DNA of 64,000 nt. Source: Brevundimonas sp. UBA4553 (GTDB lineage: Bacteria; Pseudomonadota; Alphaproteobacteria; Caulobacterales; Caulobacteraceae). Position numbers and translations under genes: made by a program. The notes beneath the pieces were generated by a model, which was given only the letters and a program-made list of their open reading frames with translations, was not told where the DNA came from and searched no databases. Shown here in pieces: positions 16,936 to 25,600 of this stretch. The stretch is taken from the NCBI RefSeq assembly GCF_002387245.1, contig NZ_DGLD01000002.1, positions 1 to 64,000 of the forward strand, given 5' to 3'. Each line of letters starts with the position of its first letter. The first letter of the stretch is position 1.

Positions 16936-18879
16936 ATGTCGCGCACCGCCGTCGCTGAGCCGCTGGACGACCTGATCGTGGGGCCGGACCCCGACGCCTT
17001 CGCCCGCGCGGTGATCCGCTCGACCTCCGCAGCCCTGATGATGGTCGATCGCGACCTGACCATCGTCGATCTGAACGACGCCACCCGCGCCCTGTTGAAG
17101 GCCCATGAGGGGGCGTTCGCCAAGGCCTTCCCCGGCGTGTCGCTGGAGCGGATGATCGGGACCTCCATCGACGTCTTTCACAAGGATCCGGCGCACCAGC
17201 GCGCCATGCTGGCCCAGCCGCTGGCCCGTCCGCACATCGCCGAGATCAGCGTCGGCGACCTGCGCTTCGCCCTGCGGGTCATGTCGGTGCTGGACGCCGG
17301 CGGCGACTACGTCGGCAATGTGCTGGAGTGGAACGACGTCACCGAACTGCGCAAGCACGCCGGGATGCTGGAGGCGCTGAGCAAGGCCCAGGCGGTGATC
17401 GAGTTCGGTCTGGACGGCGTGATTCAGAGTGCTAACGGCAACTTCCTGAACACAGTGGGCTATCGGCTGGAGGATATTGTCGGCCGCCATCATTCGATGT
17501 TCGTCGATCCGGTCGAGGTGCAGTCCGGCGCCTATCGCGCCTTCTGGGAGAAGCTGGGGCGGGGCGAATACGACGCGGGCCAGTATCGGCGGCTCGGCAA
17601 GGACGGGCGCGAGGTCTGGATCCAGGCCAGCTACAACCCCATCCTCGATGCGCGCGGCGCGCCGTTCAGGGTGGTGAAATACGCCACCGACATCACCGAT
17701 CAGAAGCTGGCCACCGCCAATTTCGAGGGCCAGATCGCGGCCATCAACAAGGCCCAGGCGGTGATCGAGTTCAACATGGACGGCACCATCCGCGACGCCA
17801 ACGACAACTTCCTGACGACCGTCGGCTATCGTCGCGACGAGGTGGTGGGGCGTCACCACAGCCTGTTCGTCGAGCCGGGCCAGGACCGCTCGCCCGACTA
17901 TCTGGCCTTCTGGGACAAGCTGCGGCGCGGGGATTATGACGCGGGCCAGTATCGCCGCATCGGCAAGGGCGGGCGCGAGATTTGGATCCAGGCCAGCTAC
18001 AACCCGATCCTCGATCTGAACGGCCGGGCCTTCAAGGTGGTCAAATACGCCACCGACATCACCGCCCAGAAACAGGTGGCGGCGCGGGTCACGGAAATCT
18101 CGGGCATCGTCGCCTCGGCGGCCTCGCAGATGCGGGCCACCGCCGAGGGCATGGCCGGCACGGCCGAGGAAACCACGCGCCAGGCCGGGGCGGTGACGGC
18201 GGCGGCCGAGGTCACCTCGGTCAACGTCCAGACCGTGTCCTCGGCGGGCGAGGAACTGACCGCCTCCATCAGCGAGATCGCGCGTCAGGTGGCCGAGTCC
18301 AGCAGCATCTCCCAGCACGCCGTGACCGAGGCCGACCGCACCAGCGAGGCCATCCGCACCCTGGCCGAGGCGGCGCAGAAGATCGGCAACGTGGTCACCC
18401 TGATCAACGACATCGCCGGCCAGACCAAGCTCCTGGCGCTGAACGCCACCATCGAGGCGGCGCGGGCGGGCGAGGCGGGCAAGGGCTTCGCCGTCGTGGC
18501 CTCGGAGGTGAAGAGCCTGTCGGACCAGACGGCGCGGGCGACACACGAAATCTCGTCCCAGGTCTCGGCCATGCAGTCGGCGACCCAGACCTCGGTCGGG
18601 GCCATCGGCAGCATCACCGACACCATCCGAAAGGTGGCCGACATCGCCTCCGCCATCGCCGGGGCGGTGGAGGAGCAGTCCGCCGCCACCCGCGAGATCG
18701 CCGCCAATGTGACCCAGGTCGCCGAGGGCACGCGTCAGGTCTCGACCAGCATCGCCGGGGTCAACGCCGCGGCGGTTCAGACCAGCGACGCCTCTTCGGA
18801 ACTGCTCAACGCCTCGGGCGAACTGGCCCGCCAGGCCGAGGCCCTGACGGCGGAAATGGATCGTCTCGCCGCCGCCTGA
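16936..18879 (+). CDS. Soluble PAS-domain methyl-accepting chemotaxis protein
   Basis: 647 residues with no transmembrane helix or signal peptide, so cytoplasmic. A first PAS-like region spans about 15-145. Two nearly identical PAS-PAC units follow, about 150-260 (AQAVIEFGLDGVIQSANGNFL ...) and about 270-380 (AQAVIEFNMDGTIRDANDNFL ...). The signalling domain (about 400-640) has the conserved hairpin tip IEAARAGEAGKGFAVVASEVKSL. It ends DRLAAA without a CheR/CheB-tethering pentapeptide. Good ribosome site AAGGAG 9 bases upstream. It probably senses an internal redox, light or metabolite cue through PAS; no heme- or flavin-specific residues can be claimed. Confidence 0.93.
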   Translation: MSRTAVAEPLDDLIVGPDPDAFARAVIRSTSAALMMVDRDLTIVDLNDATRALLKAHEGAFAKAFPGVSLERMIGTSIDVFHKDPAHQRAMLAQPLARPHIAEISVGDLRFALRVMSVLDAGGDYVGNVLEWNDVTELRKHAGMLEALSKAQAVIEFGLDGVIQSANGNFLNTVGYRLEDIVGRHHSMFVDPVEVQSGAYRAFWEKLGRGEYDAGQYRRLGKDGREVWIQASYNPILDARGAPFRVVKYATDITDQKLATANFEGQIAAINKAQAVIEFNMDGTIRDANDNFLTTVGYRRDEVVGRHHSLFVEPGQDRSPDYLAFWDKLRRGDYDAGQYRRIGKGGREIWIQASYNPILDLNGRAFKVVKYATDITAQKQVAARVTEISGIVASAASQMRATAEGMAGTAEETTRQAGAVTAAAEVTSVNVQTVSSAGEELTASISEIARQVAESSSISQHAVTEADRTSEAIRTLAEAAQKIGNVVTLINDIAGQTKLLALNATIEAARAGEAGKGFAVVASEVKSLSDQTARATHEISSQVSAMQSATQTSVGAIGSITDTIRKVADIASAIAGAVEEQSAATREIAANVTQVAEGTRQVSTSIAGVNAAAVQTSDASSELLNASGELARQAEALTAEMDRLAAA

Positions 18880-18909
18880 ACCCCGTGGGCCGCGACGCGA
18901 CGGCGTAGA

Positions 18910-18944
18910 GGGGGCGAAGGCGGCGCGACACCGCCTTCGCCCCC
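18910..18944 (+). terminator. Perfect 14-bp hairpin after PAS chemoreceptor gene
   Basis: GGGGGCGAAGGCGG (18910-18923) is exactly complementary to CCGCCTTCGCCCCC (18931-18944) around a 7-base loop, 31 bases behind the stop. No T-run follows, so it may stabilise the mRNA end or need a factor, but it is the likely end of the cheA2-cheW-mcp transcript. Confidence 0.65.
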
Positions 18945-18969
18945 TGAGTAATTGGCGGGGGCGCTTTCT

Positions 18970-19133
18970 CTTGATCCGCCCTTGTCGCGCAGCGACGGGG
19001 GAGGGGGACCGCGTAGCGGTGGAGGGGGCGAGCCTCGAAGCGGCGCCATTTCTCGATAGGCCAGATCCTGCTTCCGCCCCCTCCACCACGCTGACGCGCG
19101 GTCCCCCTCCCCCGCAGGCGGGGGAGGATCAAG
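18970..19133. repeat. Large imperfect inverted repeat between convergent chemotaxis genes
   Basis: The left arm (18970-19030) and right arm (19075-19133) are inverted copies: both start with CTTGATCC when read inward, share GGGGGAGGGGGACCGCG and end GTGGAGGGGGCG, around a spacer of about 44 bases. Short internal gaps distinguish the arms. It occupies the gap between the PAS receptor gene and cheR2 and ends one base before the cheR2 stop. It resembles composite REP/BIME-type intergenic elements; no transposase is present. Confidence 0.65.
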
Positions 19134-19134
19134 A

Positions 19135-19944
19135 TCAGCCGTCCCGCCTGAACACGCCCCTCAGCCCCAGGACCGGCGCAAAGCCGCTCTCCAACCCCAC
19201 CACCGTTTCCGCGCTACCCAGCACCAGGGCGCCGTGCGGTTCCAGCGCCTGACCGATCTGGGTCAGGGCGGTCTGCTTCCGCTCGCGGTCGAAGTAGATC
19301 AGCACGTTGCGGCAAAAGATCAGGTCGAACCGGTCCAGGCCCGCCGTCCCGGCCAGCAGGTTGTGCGGGGCGAAGCGGACCATCGACCGCACCTGCGGCG
19401 ACAGGCTCCAACCGTCGCCCGCCCGCGTGAACCAGCGCGCCAGCCGCGCCTCGCTCAAACCGCGCCTAACCTCGAAATCGCTGTAGAGGCCGGTGCGGGC
19501 GCGTTCCAGAATGGGTTGGGACATGTCGGTGGCCAGGATGTCGATGCGCCAGCCGGGCATCCGCGACTGTTCCTCCATCAGCAGCATGGCGAGGGAATAG
19601 GGCTCCTGCCCGCTGGAACAGGCGGCGCTCCAGATACGCAAGGTCCGGTTTTGCGCCCGCGCCGCGATCAGGTCGGGCAGGATGACGTCGCGCAGCTGAT
19701 CGAAGGGGGTCGTGTCGCGAAAGAAGAAGGACTCATGCGTCGCCATGGCGTCGATGCAGCGTTGGGCCAACGAGCCGGAAGGCTCGGCGCCGACGCGGGC
19801 CAGCATCTGATCCAGCCCGTCGAAGCCGTCCTTGCGCGCCAGCGGCTCCAGCCGGCTTTTCAGCAGATAGTCCTTGTCCGCCGTCAGCACGAGGCCGGAG
19901 CGGTCCAGCACCAGCTTGCGGAAACCCTCATAGGCGACGGTCAT
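19135..19944 (-). CDS. cheR: CheR methyltransferase of second cluster
   Basis: 269 residues. An N-terminal helical domain (YEGFRKLVLDRSGLVLTADKDYLLKSRLEPL) and a SAM-binding domain with LRIWSAACSSGQEPYS and FDLIFCRNVLIYFDRERKQ. ATHESFFFRD replaces the TNVTRFYRE of the first CheR, so it belongs to a different CheR subgroup. The ATG at 19944 overlaps the cheB2 stop by four bases, giving a cheB-cheR pair convergent with the rest of the cluster. Confidence 0.94.
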   Translation of the reverse strand: MTVAYEGFRKLVLDRSGLVLTADKDYLLKSRLEPLARKDGFDGLDQMLARVGAEPSGSLAQRCIDAMATHESFFFRDTTPFDQLRDVILPDLIAARAQNRTLRIWSAACSSGQEPYSLAMLLMEEQSRMPGWRIDILATDMSQPILERARTGLYSDFEVRRGLSEARLARWFTRAGDGWSLSPQVRSMVRFAPHNLLAGTAGLDRFDLIFCRNVLIYFDRERKQTALTQIGQALEPHGALVLGSAETVVGLESGFAPVLGLRGVFRRDG

Positions 19945-21017
19945 GCGCAGGCCCTCCGAACCCAGGGCGCAATCTGGTCGAGCGGCAGGACCGCCTCGGC
20001 CAGACCCGTCTTTGCTGCAGCGCCGGGCATGCCCCAAACCACGCTGGTCGCCTCGTCCTGCACCACGAAACGCCCGCCCGCCTCGGCCACGGCGCGGCAG
20101 CCCTCGGCCCCGTCGGCCCCCATGCCGGTCAGGATCACTGCCAGCAGGCCGGGGCCATAGGCCGCCGCCGCCGACCTCAGCATGGGATCGACCGAGGGGC
20201 GGCAGAAGTGCTCTGGCGCTTCCTGATTGAGGCGGATGACCGGCACGCGTCCGCTTTGGCCGACCGTCATGTGCCAGCCGCCCGGCGCCACATAGACGCG
20301 GCCCGGCAGGACAGGTTCGCCGTCGCGCGCCTCGGCGGCGGGGCGTCCGCCCGCGCGTTCCAACTGCTCGGCCAGCATGGCGGTGAAGGTCGGCGGCATG
20401 TGCTGGGTCAGCAGCACCGCCTGCTCCAGCTCGCCCCTGAGGTCGGCGAACAGGCTCATCAGGGCCGGCGGCGCGCCGGTCGAGCCGCCGATGGCGACGA
20501 CCTGGGGCCGGTTCGGCGGCGACAGAGGAGCGGTGCGGGTGGTGATGGGCGTGGGCGCGGTCGTGGCGGTCGGCGCGGCGCCCCCCCCGCCGAGCGCCTT
20601 AACCTTGGCGATCAGTTCGCGCGCAAACTCCTCGGCGCCGACCAGCCCGCCGGTCTCGGGTTTGGGCACATAGTCGGCGGCTCCGGCCTGTAGGGCCTGC
20701 AGGCTGATGCGGGCGTTTCGCCGCGTCAGGGTCGAGGCCATGACCACCTTCACGTCCGGCTGGCGTTGCAGGATCAGGGGCAGGGCGGTCAGCCCGTCCA
20801 TCACCGGCATCTCGATGTCCAGCACCACCACGTCGACGGCGGTGCGCCCCAGTTCGGTCAGGGCGGCCTCGCCGTTGGCGGCGCGCGCCACGACGCGCAG
20901 CGCCGGGTCACGTTCCAGCGTCTGCACGATCAGCCCGCGCACGATGGCGCTGTCGTCCACGACCATGACGCGAATGCGGGGATCTGGAACGGGCGCGGCT
21001 TCCGGCAAGGCGAACAT
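19941..21017 (-). CDS. cheB: CheB methylesterase of second cluster
   Basis: 358 residues. A receiver (IRVMVVDDSAIVRGL; phosphoacceptor in VVVLDIEMPVMDG) precedes a Pro/Thr-rich linker and the methylesterase domain, with catalytic Ser in AIGGSTGAPPAL, His in LLTQHMPPTF and Asp in GMGADGAEG. It is paired with cheR2. With cheA2, cheW2, cheY and the CheZ-like protein it makes this cluster a complete second pathway. Confidence 0.95.
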   Translation of the reverse strand: MFALPEAAPVPDPRIRVMVVDDSAIVRGLIVQTLERDPALRVVARAANGEAALTELGRTAVDVVVLDIEMPVMDGLTALPLILQRQPDVKVVMASTLTRRNARISLQALQAGAADYVPKPETGGLVGAEEFARELIAKVKALGGGGAAPTATTAPTPITTRTAPLSPPNRPQVVAIGGSTGAPPALMSLFADLRGELEQAVLLTQHMPPTFTAMLAEQLERAGGRPAAEARDGEPVLPGRVYVAPGGWHMTVGQSGRVPVIRLNQEAPEHFCRPSVDPMLRSAAAAYGPGLLAVILTGMGADGAEGCRAVAEAGGRFVVQDEATSVVWGMPGAAAKTGLAEAVLPLDQIAPWVRRACA

Positions 21018-21137
21018 CCTTCAGGTTGAACGCAAAATGTAACCCATAGTTGTAAACAAGCTGTCGCCGTGACGCGCGGGGCTGCGGGGCCTATAGAGGC
21101 CGCTTCCTTTTCATCGCCGCCCGCCGGAACATCCTTC

Positions 21138-22088
21138 GTGACGCCTGAAACCGCCTCGCCCGTCTGCGTCGCCGCCCTCTATCGCTTTGCGCCGATAGCG
21201 GATCGCGAGGCGGTGCAAATGCGTCTGCTGGCGCTGTGCGGCGACGAGGTGCGCGGCACGCTTCTGGTCGCGCACGAGGGGCTGAACGGCACCATCGCCG
21301 GGCCGGACGCCGCCGTCGCCCGCGTGGTGGACGGCATCCGCGCCATGCCCGGTTTCGATCGGCTGGAGCTGAAATACTCGACCGCCGAGGTCATGCCCTT
21401 TCACCGCATGAAGGTGCGGCTGAAGGCCGAGATCGTCACCATGGGCGTGAGCGACATCGACCCGGTCGAGGGCGTCGGCGCCTATGTCTCGCCGCAGGAC
21501 TGGAACGCCCTGATCGCCGATCCCGACACCATCGTCATCGACACCCGCAACGACTACGAGGTCGAGGTCGGGACGTTTGAGGGCGCGATCCAGCCCAACA
21601 CCCGCACCTTCCGCGAGTTTCCCGACTGGTTCCGCAGCGAGGGTCGCGCCCTGCTGGACCGGCCCAACCCGCCCAAGGTGGCCATGTACTGCACCGGCGG
21701 CATCCGCTGCGAAAAGGCCACCGCCTTCCTCAAGGCCGAGGGCGTCGAGCAGGTCTTCCACCTGGAAGGCGGCATCCTGAAATACCTCGAGACCATCCCC
21801 GAGCCGGAAAGCCTATGGCGCGGCGACTGCTTCGTCTTCGACGAGCGGGTCGCGGTCGGCCACGGCCTGAAGGAGGGCGACCATAGCCTGTGCCGCGGCT
21901 GCCGTATGCCGGTCAGCCCCGAGGCGCGCCTGTCGCCCCTCTATATCGAGGGCGTCTGCTGTGAGCGCTGTCATGCTGCGCGCACCGACGAACAGCGCGA
22001 GGGCTACGCCGAGCGGCACAGGCAGATGGAGATCGCGGCGCGCCGCGGCGTCGGGCACGTGGGGGCGGTGCAGAAGCGGGCGGATTAA
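21138..22088 (+). CDS. trhO: tRNA uridine-34 hydroxylase TrhO (YceA-type rhodanese)
   Basis: 316 residues from a GTG start at 21138; an upstream GTG at 21069 would add 23 unconserved residues. The N-terminal acylphosphatase-like part contains GTLLVAHEGLNGTIAG. The rhodanese domain has IDTRNDYEVEVGTFEGA and the active-site loop YCTGGIRCEKA with its Cys. A Cys-rich C-terminal zinc-type part follows (CRGCRMP ... GVCCERCH). The enzyme makes 5-hydroxyuridine at the wobble base of some tRNAs. Stands alone between cheB2 and the acyl-CoA dehydrogenase. Confidence 0.92.
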   Translation: MTPETASPVCVAALYRFAPIADREAVQMRLLALCGDEVRGTLLVAHEGLNGTIAGPDAAVARVVDGIRAMPGFDRLELKYSTAEVMPFHRMKVRLKAEIVTMGVSDIDPVEGVGAYVSPQDWNALIADPDTIVIDTRNDYEVEVGTFEGAIQPNTRTFREFPDWFRSEGRALLDRPNPPKVAMYCTGGIRCEKATAFLKAEGVEQVFHLEGGILKYLETIPEPESLWRGDCFVFDERVAVGHGLKEGDHSLCRGCRMPVSPEARLSPLYIEGVCCERCHAARTDEQREGYAERHRQMEIAARRGVGHVGAVQKRAD

Positions 22089-22111
22089 CCCGCCTCCGCG
22101 GGGATGAGCGG
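22089..22111. repeat. Short intergenic repeat with GGGATGAGCGG end, copy two
   Basis: CCCGCCTCCGCGGGGATGAGCGG, starting just after the trhO stop, shares its last 11 bases and part of its GC-rich stem with 12756-12780. It may mark the trhO transcript end. Confidence 0.4.
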
Positions 22112-22180
22112 AAATCGGGGGCGTTTCGCCTCTCGCCGCGCCCGTGCCATGCTCGCGTCGAGCCTGCACGGAGCCCGCAG

Positions 22181-23800
22181 ATGTCGTCCTTCCGTCCCGT
22201 CGCCGACCTCGACACCCATGAGGTGACGAACCAGCCGCCTCCGCTGGAGGACGTCAACCTGTTCAGCGGCGACCGGGCGCTGGCCGACGCCGTGCGCTGT
22301 GCTGGCGGCACGCAGCACGAAACCCGACTGACCGCCCTGGGCGCCCGTTGCGGCTCGGCCGAGGTCATCGACTGGGGCGTGCAGGCCAACCGCGTCCCGC
22401 CGGTGCTGGACACCCACGACCGCTACGGCCGCCGCATCGACGAGGTGACCTTCCATCCGGCCTATCACCAGCTGATGTCGCTCGGGCTGGAGGCGGGCCT
22501 GGCTTCCGCCGCCTGGGACGGGACGGCGAACGGTCATGTCCTGCACGCCGCCATCCTGTTCCTGACGGGACAGGCGGATTCCGGGACCAGCTGTCCCATG
22601 ACCATGACCTATGCCTCGGTTCCTGCGCTGGCCGTCGAGCCCAAGGTGGGCGGTTTCTGGATCGAGAAGATCAGGGGCGGGCGCTACGATCCCGCCGCTC
22701 GGCCCGCGCCGGACAAGTCGGGCGTCACCCTCGGCATGGCCATGACGGAGAAGCAGGGCGGGTCCGACGTGCGCGCCAACGCCACCCGCGCCGAGCCGAC
22801 GGGCGAGGACGGCTGGTATCGGCTGACGGGGCACAAGTGGTTCTGCTCGGCGCCAATGTCCGACGCCTTTCTGACCCTGGCCCAGGCGCCGGGCGGCCTG
22901 ACCTGTTTCCTGCTGCCGCGCTGGCTGCCGGACGGGACGCGCAACGCCGGGTTCCGCGTCATGCGGCTGAAGGACAAGATGGGCGACCGCTCCAACGCCT
23001 CGTCCGAGGTCGAGTATCACGGCGCCCTGGCCCAACGTCTGGGTGAGGAAGGGCGAGGCGTGGCGACCATTATCCGCATGGTCCAGCACACGCGGCTGGA
23101 CTGCGTGGTCGGCTCGGCCCAGCAGATGCGCGGGGCCTTGGCCCAGGCGGTCTGGCACGCGCAGCACCGCACGGCCTTCCAGAAGCGGCTGATCGACCAG
23201 CCGATGATGGCGGCGGTCCTGGCCGATCTGGCGCTTGAGAGCGAGGCGGCGACGGCCCTGTCGCTGCATCTGGCCGGGACCTTTGACCGCGACGATCCGG
23301 TCGGGCGGCTGCTGACCCCGATCGCCAAATACTGGGTCTGCAAGCGGGCGCCGGGGATGATCTATGAGGCGATGGAGAGCCTGGGCGGCGCCGGCTACGT
23401 CGAGACCGGCCCCATGCCGCGTCTGTTCCGTCAGTCGCCGCTGAACGCCATCTGGGAGGGCTCGGGCAATGTCATCGCGCTGGATGTCCTGCGCGCGATC
23501 GGACGCGAGCCTGATGCGGTCGAGGCGCTGCGGACCTTCCTGGAAGGCGCGCGCGGGCGCGACGACGCCTACGACCGCTGGATGGACGGTCTGGATTTCG
23601 CGCCCTCGTCCGAAGGGGCGGCGCGTCTGTCGATCGAGCGGCTGGCGCTGGCGGCGCAGGGAGCGGTCCTGCTGATCAACGAAAGCCCCGTCGCCGGGGC
23701 CTTCTGTCGTCTGCGTCTGGCCTGGCGCGGCGCGGCCTACGGCGCGTTTGACGCGGATATCAATACGGGCGCGATCCTGGATCGGGCCTCGCCCGCCTGA
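22181..23800 (+). CDS. aidB: AidB-like acyl-CoA dehydrogenase
   Basis: 539 residues, larger than ordinary acyl-CoA dehydrogenases and typical of the AidB group. It opens THEVTNQPPPLEDVNLFSGDRAL. The FAD-binding MAMTEKQGGSDVRANAT, LRLKDK-type MRLKDKMGDRSNASSEVEY and the C-terminal LGGAGYVETGPMPRLFRQSPLNAIWEGSGNVIALDVLR are diagnostic. E. coli AidB is induced by alkylation and binds DNA; true substrate is unclear. No ada or alkB gene is adjacent. Confidence 0.9.
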   Translation: MSSFRPVADLDTHEVTNQPPPLEDVNLFSGDRALADAVRCAGGTQHETRLTALGARCGSAEVIDWGVQANRVPPVLDTHDRYGRRIDEVTFHPAYHQLMSLGLEAGLASAAWDGTANGHVLHAAILFLTGQADSGTSCPMTMTYASVPALAVEPKVGGFWIEKIRGGRYDPAARPAPDKSGVTLGMAMTEKQGGSDVRANATRAEPTGEDGWYRLTGHKWFCSAPMSDAFLTLAQAPGGLTCFLLPRWLPDGTRNAGFRVMRLKDKMGDRSNASSEVEYHGALAQRLGEEGRGVATIIRMVQHTRLDCVVGSAQQMRGALAQAVWHAQHRTAFQKRLIDQPMMAAVLADLALESEAATALSLHLAGTFDRDDPVGRLLTPIAKYWVCKRAPGMIYEAMESLGGAGYVETGPMPRLFRQSPLNAIWEGSGNVIALDVLRAIGREPDAVEALRTFLEGARGRDDAYDRWMDGLDFAPSSEGAARLSIERLALAAQGAVLLINESPVAGAFCRLRLAWRGAAYGAFDADINTGAILDRASPA

Positions 23801-23807
23801 AACAACA

Positions 23808-23840
23808 GGCGGCGGCTCGCACGCGCGAACCGCCGCCGCC
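23808..23840. terminator. GC-rich hairpin between aidB and OmpA-like gene
   Basis: GGCGGCGG-CTCG and CGAA-CCGCCGCC form a near-perfect stem with one mismatch around a short loop, between the convergent stops of aidB and the OmpA-like lipoprotein gene. Likely a shared transcript end. Confidence 0.55.
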
Positions 23841-23842
23841 GG

Positions 23843-24415
23843 TCAGCTGAGGACGACGATCGCCACGCGGCGATTCTGCGCCCGGCCTTCGCGGGTGTTG
23901 TTCGGCGCGACCGGCTTGGTCTCGCCGTAGGAGATGGTGGCCATGCGGTTCAGGGCGATGCCCTGATCGCTGAGGTAGCGGCGCACGGCTTCAGCGCGGG
24001 ACTGGCCGAGCTGTTCGTTGGCGCGGGTGTCGCCGGAGGAATCGGTGTGGCCCTGGATTTCCAGGTAGACGTTGCGGTTCTCGGCCTTGAGGCGTTGAAC
24101 CAGTTCCGCCAGGCGCTGCTCGGCCTCGGGCGACAGGGCGTCGCGGTTGACCGGGAACTTCACCGAGTCGTCCGAAAGCACCACTTCATACAGGAACTTG
24201 CCTTCGGCCAGCTTGTGCGCGGCGTTGGCGCGTTGAAGCGCTTCACCGGCGGTGCCTTCGACCTGGGTCAGGTGGGCGTCGACCTGAGTGACGCGCTCAT
24301 CGACCACAGCCACATTGTCACGCACGAAGCGATGGCTCGCACACCCGCTCGCGGTCAGTCCTACCAGCACCACGACTGCACTGGCGGCGACCGCCTTAGA
24401 TGTCAGTTTGATCAA
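23843..24415 (-). CDS. OmpA-family peptidoglycan-associated lipoprotein
   Basis: 190 residues from a TTG at 24415, chosen because AAGGAGA lies 6 bases upstream and the protein then starts directly with a lipoprotein signal peptide (LIKLTSKAVAASAVVVLVGLTASGC; Cys25 would be lipidated). A short helical, Lpp-like stretch (VDERVTQVDAHLTQVEGTAGEAL) leads to an OmpA C-terminal domain with LEIQGHTDSSGDTRANEQLGQSRAEAV, which binds peptidoglycan. It anchors the outer membrane to the wall. The longer frame above this start has no conserved content. Confidence 0.88.
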   Translation of the reverse strand: MIKLTSKAVAASAVVVLVGLTASGCASHRFVRDNVAVVDERVTQVDAHLTQVEGTAGEALQRANAAHKLAEGKFLYEVVLSDDSVKFPVNRDALSPEAEQRLAELVQRLKAENRNVYLEIQGHTDSSGDTRANEQLGQSRAEAVRRYLSDQGIALNRMATISYGETKPVAPNNTREGRAQNRRVAIVVLS

Positions 24416-24712
24416 GTTGAGTCTCCTTCGTGCCGGTGCGCTACTCCGGGGATTGCGCGGCGCTGCACCCGCGGATGCAGGGAACGGCGGAGCAAAGACG
24501 CGCAATGAGGAAGATGGTTTCAGCTTAGCCATAGAAAAAATTCTGTAGACCGATGGTTTTGTTAAGTAAGGCTTATTTGCGGCGGAGCGCCATGATGTTG
24601 ACGCGGATGGCGGGTTACGAAAGATGCGCCTCTCAGTCCTGAGGTTACACGCCGGGATATTCATGTTCTTTGCTTTCGCTTCGTTGAAAGCCAGCTGCGC
24701 GGGCTGGGTCGC

Positions 24713-25600
24713 TTGAGCGATCGAGCCCCCCGGCGGCGGCCCCAGGGGCAGGGCGGACGCCGCGGCGCGGCCGTGGTGGTCAGCGTCGGCGTGCATCTGG
24801 GCCTGATGATCCTGATCCTGCTGGCTCCCGTCCAGACGCCGCTCTATCCGCCAGAGGCCGAGGCCATCGCAGTCACCCTGGTCGATCCTCCGCCGCCCGC
24901 TCCTGCGCCCGCGCCCTCCCCGGACGAGGGCGGCGGCGGTTCGCCAGCGCCCGCTTCCCAGCCGGCGCCGACCCCTGTCGCGCCCCCGACCCCGGTCAAG
25001 GCCCCGGCCAAGGCCGCGCGCGCCGCGCCGGTGCGGCCGTCCCCGCGCCCCAGCCGCCCCGCGCCCCGTTCGCCGACGGTCGCCCCCGTGCCGATCACGG
25101 CCCCCGCGCCCAGCGTCGCCTACGTCTTCATGGGCGACGCGGCCCTGGCGGGGGCGCTGACGGCCGGCGGCGGGGCTGGAAACGGCGCGGGCTCCGGCAC
25201 GGGCAGCGGGGTCGGCGACGGCAGCGGATCGGGCAGCGGCTCGGGGTCCGGCTCGGGCTCGGGCGGATCGTGCGACATGGTGCGCCGGCTGCAGAACGCC
25301 CTGCGTGACGCCCCCGGCGTCCGCGCCGCCCTGACCGAGGCCTATCGCAACTCGGGCGCCAACGGCCGGGCCATTCTGATCTGGGACGGCGACTGGGTGC
25401 TGAGCCCCGGCCAGGAGGGCAAGGGGCTGGCGGGGGTGCGTCAGGCCGTGGCCGTCACGGTCGGCTTTTCACCGCGCGCCTGCAAGGCCGAGACGGTGCG
25501 GGGCTATGTCGTGCTGACCCTGGGCGACCAGGCCGGCGCCCCGCGTCTGGCGCTGGGGACCGGTCAGTGGCGCTGGTCCGATCTGCTGTCGCTGAACTAG
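24713..25600 (+). CDS. TonB-like inner-membrane protein with Pro-rich and Gly-Ser repeats
   Basis: 295 residues from a TTG. It has a basic N-terminus, one membrane helix (AAVVVSVGVHLGLMILILLA), a Pro/Ala-rich periplasmic spacer and a pure Gly-Ser repeat around residues 155-185. A globular end of about 105 residues begins SCDMVRRLQNALRDAPGVRAAL and ends WSDLLSLN. The first part is that of TonB/TolA proteins, but the C-terminal domain is not a recognisable TonB_C. It sits near a TonB-dependent receptor and type II secretion genes. An energy transducer for that receptor is possible, not shown. GTG/TTG start is uncertain. Confidence 0.7.
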   Translation: MSDRAPRRRPQGQGGRRGAAVVVSVGVHLGLMILILLAPVQTPLYPPEAEAIAVTLVDPPPPAPAPAPSPDEGGGGSPAPASQPAPTPVAPPTPVKAPAKAARAAPVRPSPRPSRPAPRSPTVAPVPITAPAPSVAYVFMGDAALAGALTAGGGAGNGAGSGTGSGVGDGSGSGSGSGSGSGSGGSCDMVRRLQNALRDAPGVRAALTEAYRNSGANGRAILIWDGDWVLSPGQEGKGLAGVRQAVAVTVGFSPRACKAETVRGYVVLTLGDQAGAPRLALGTGQWRWSDLLSLN

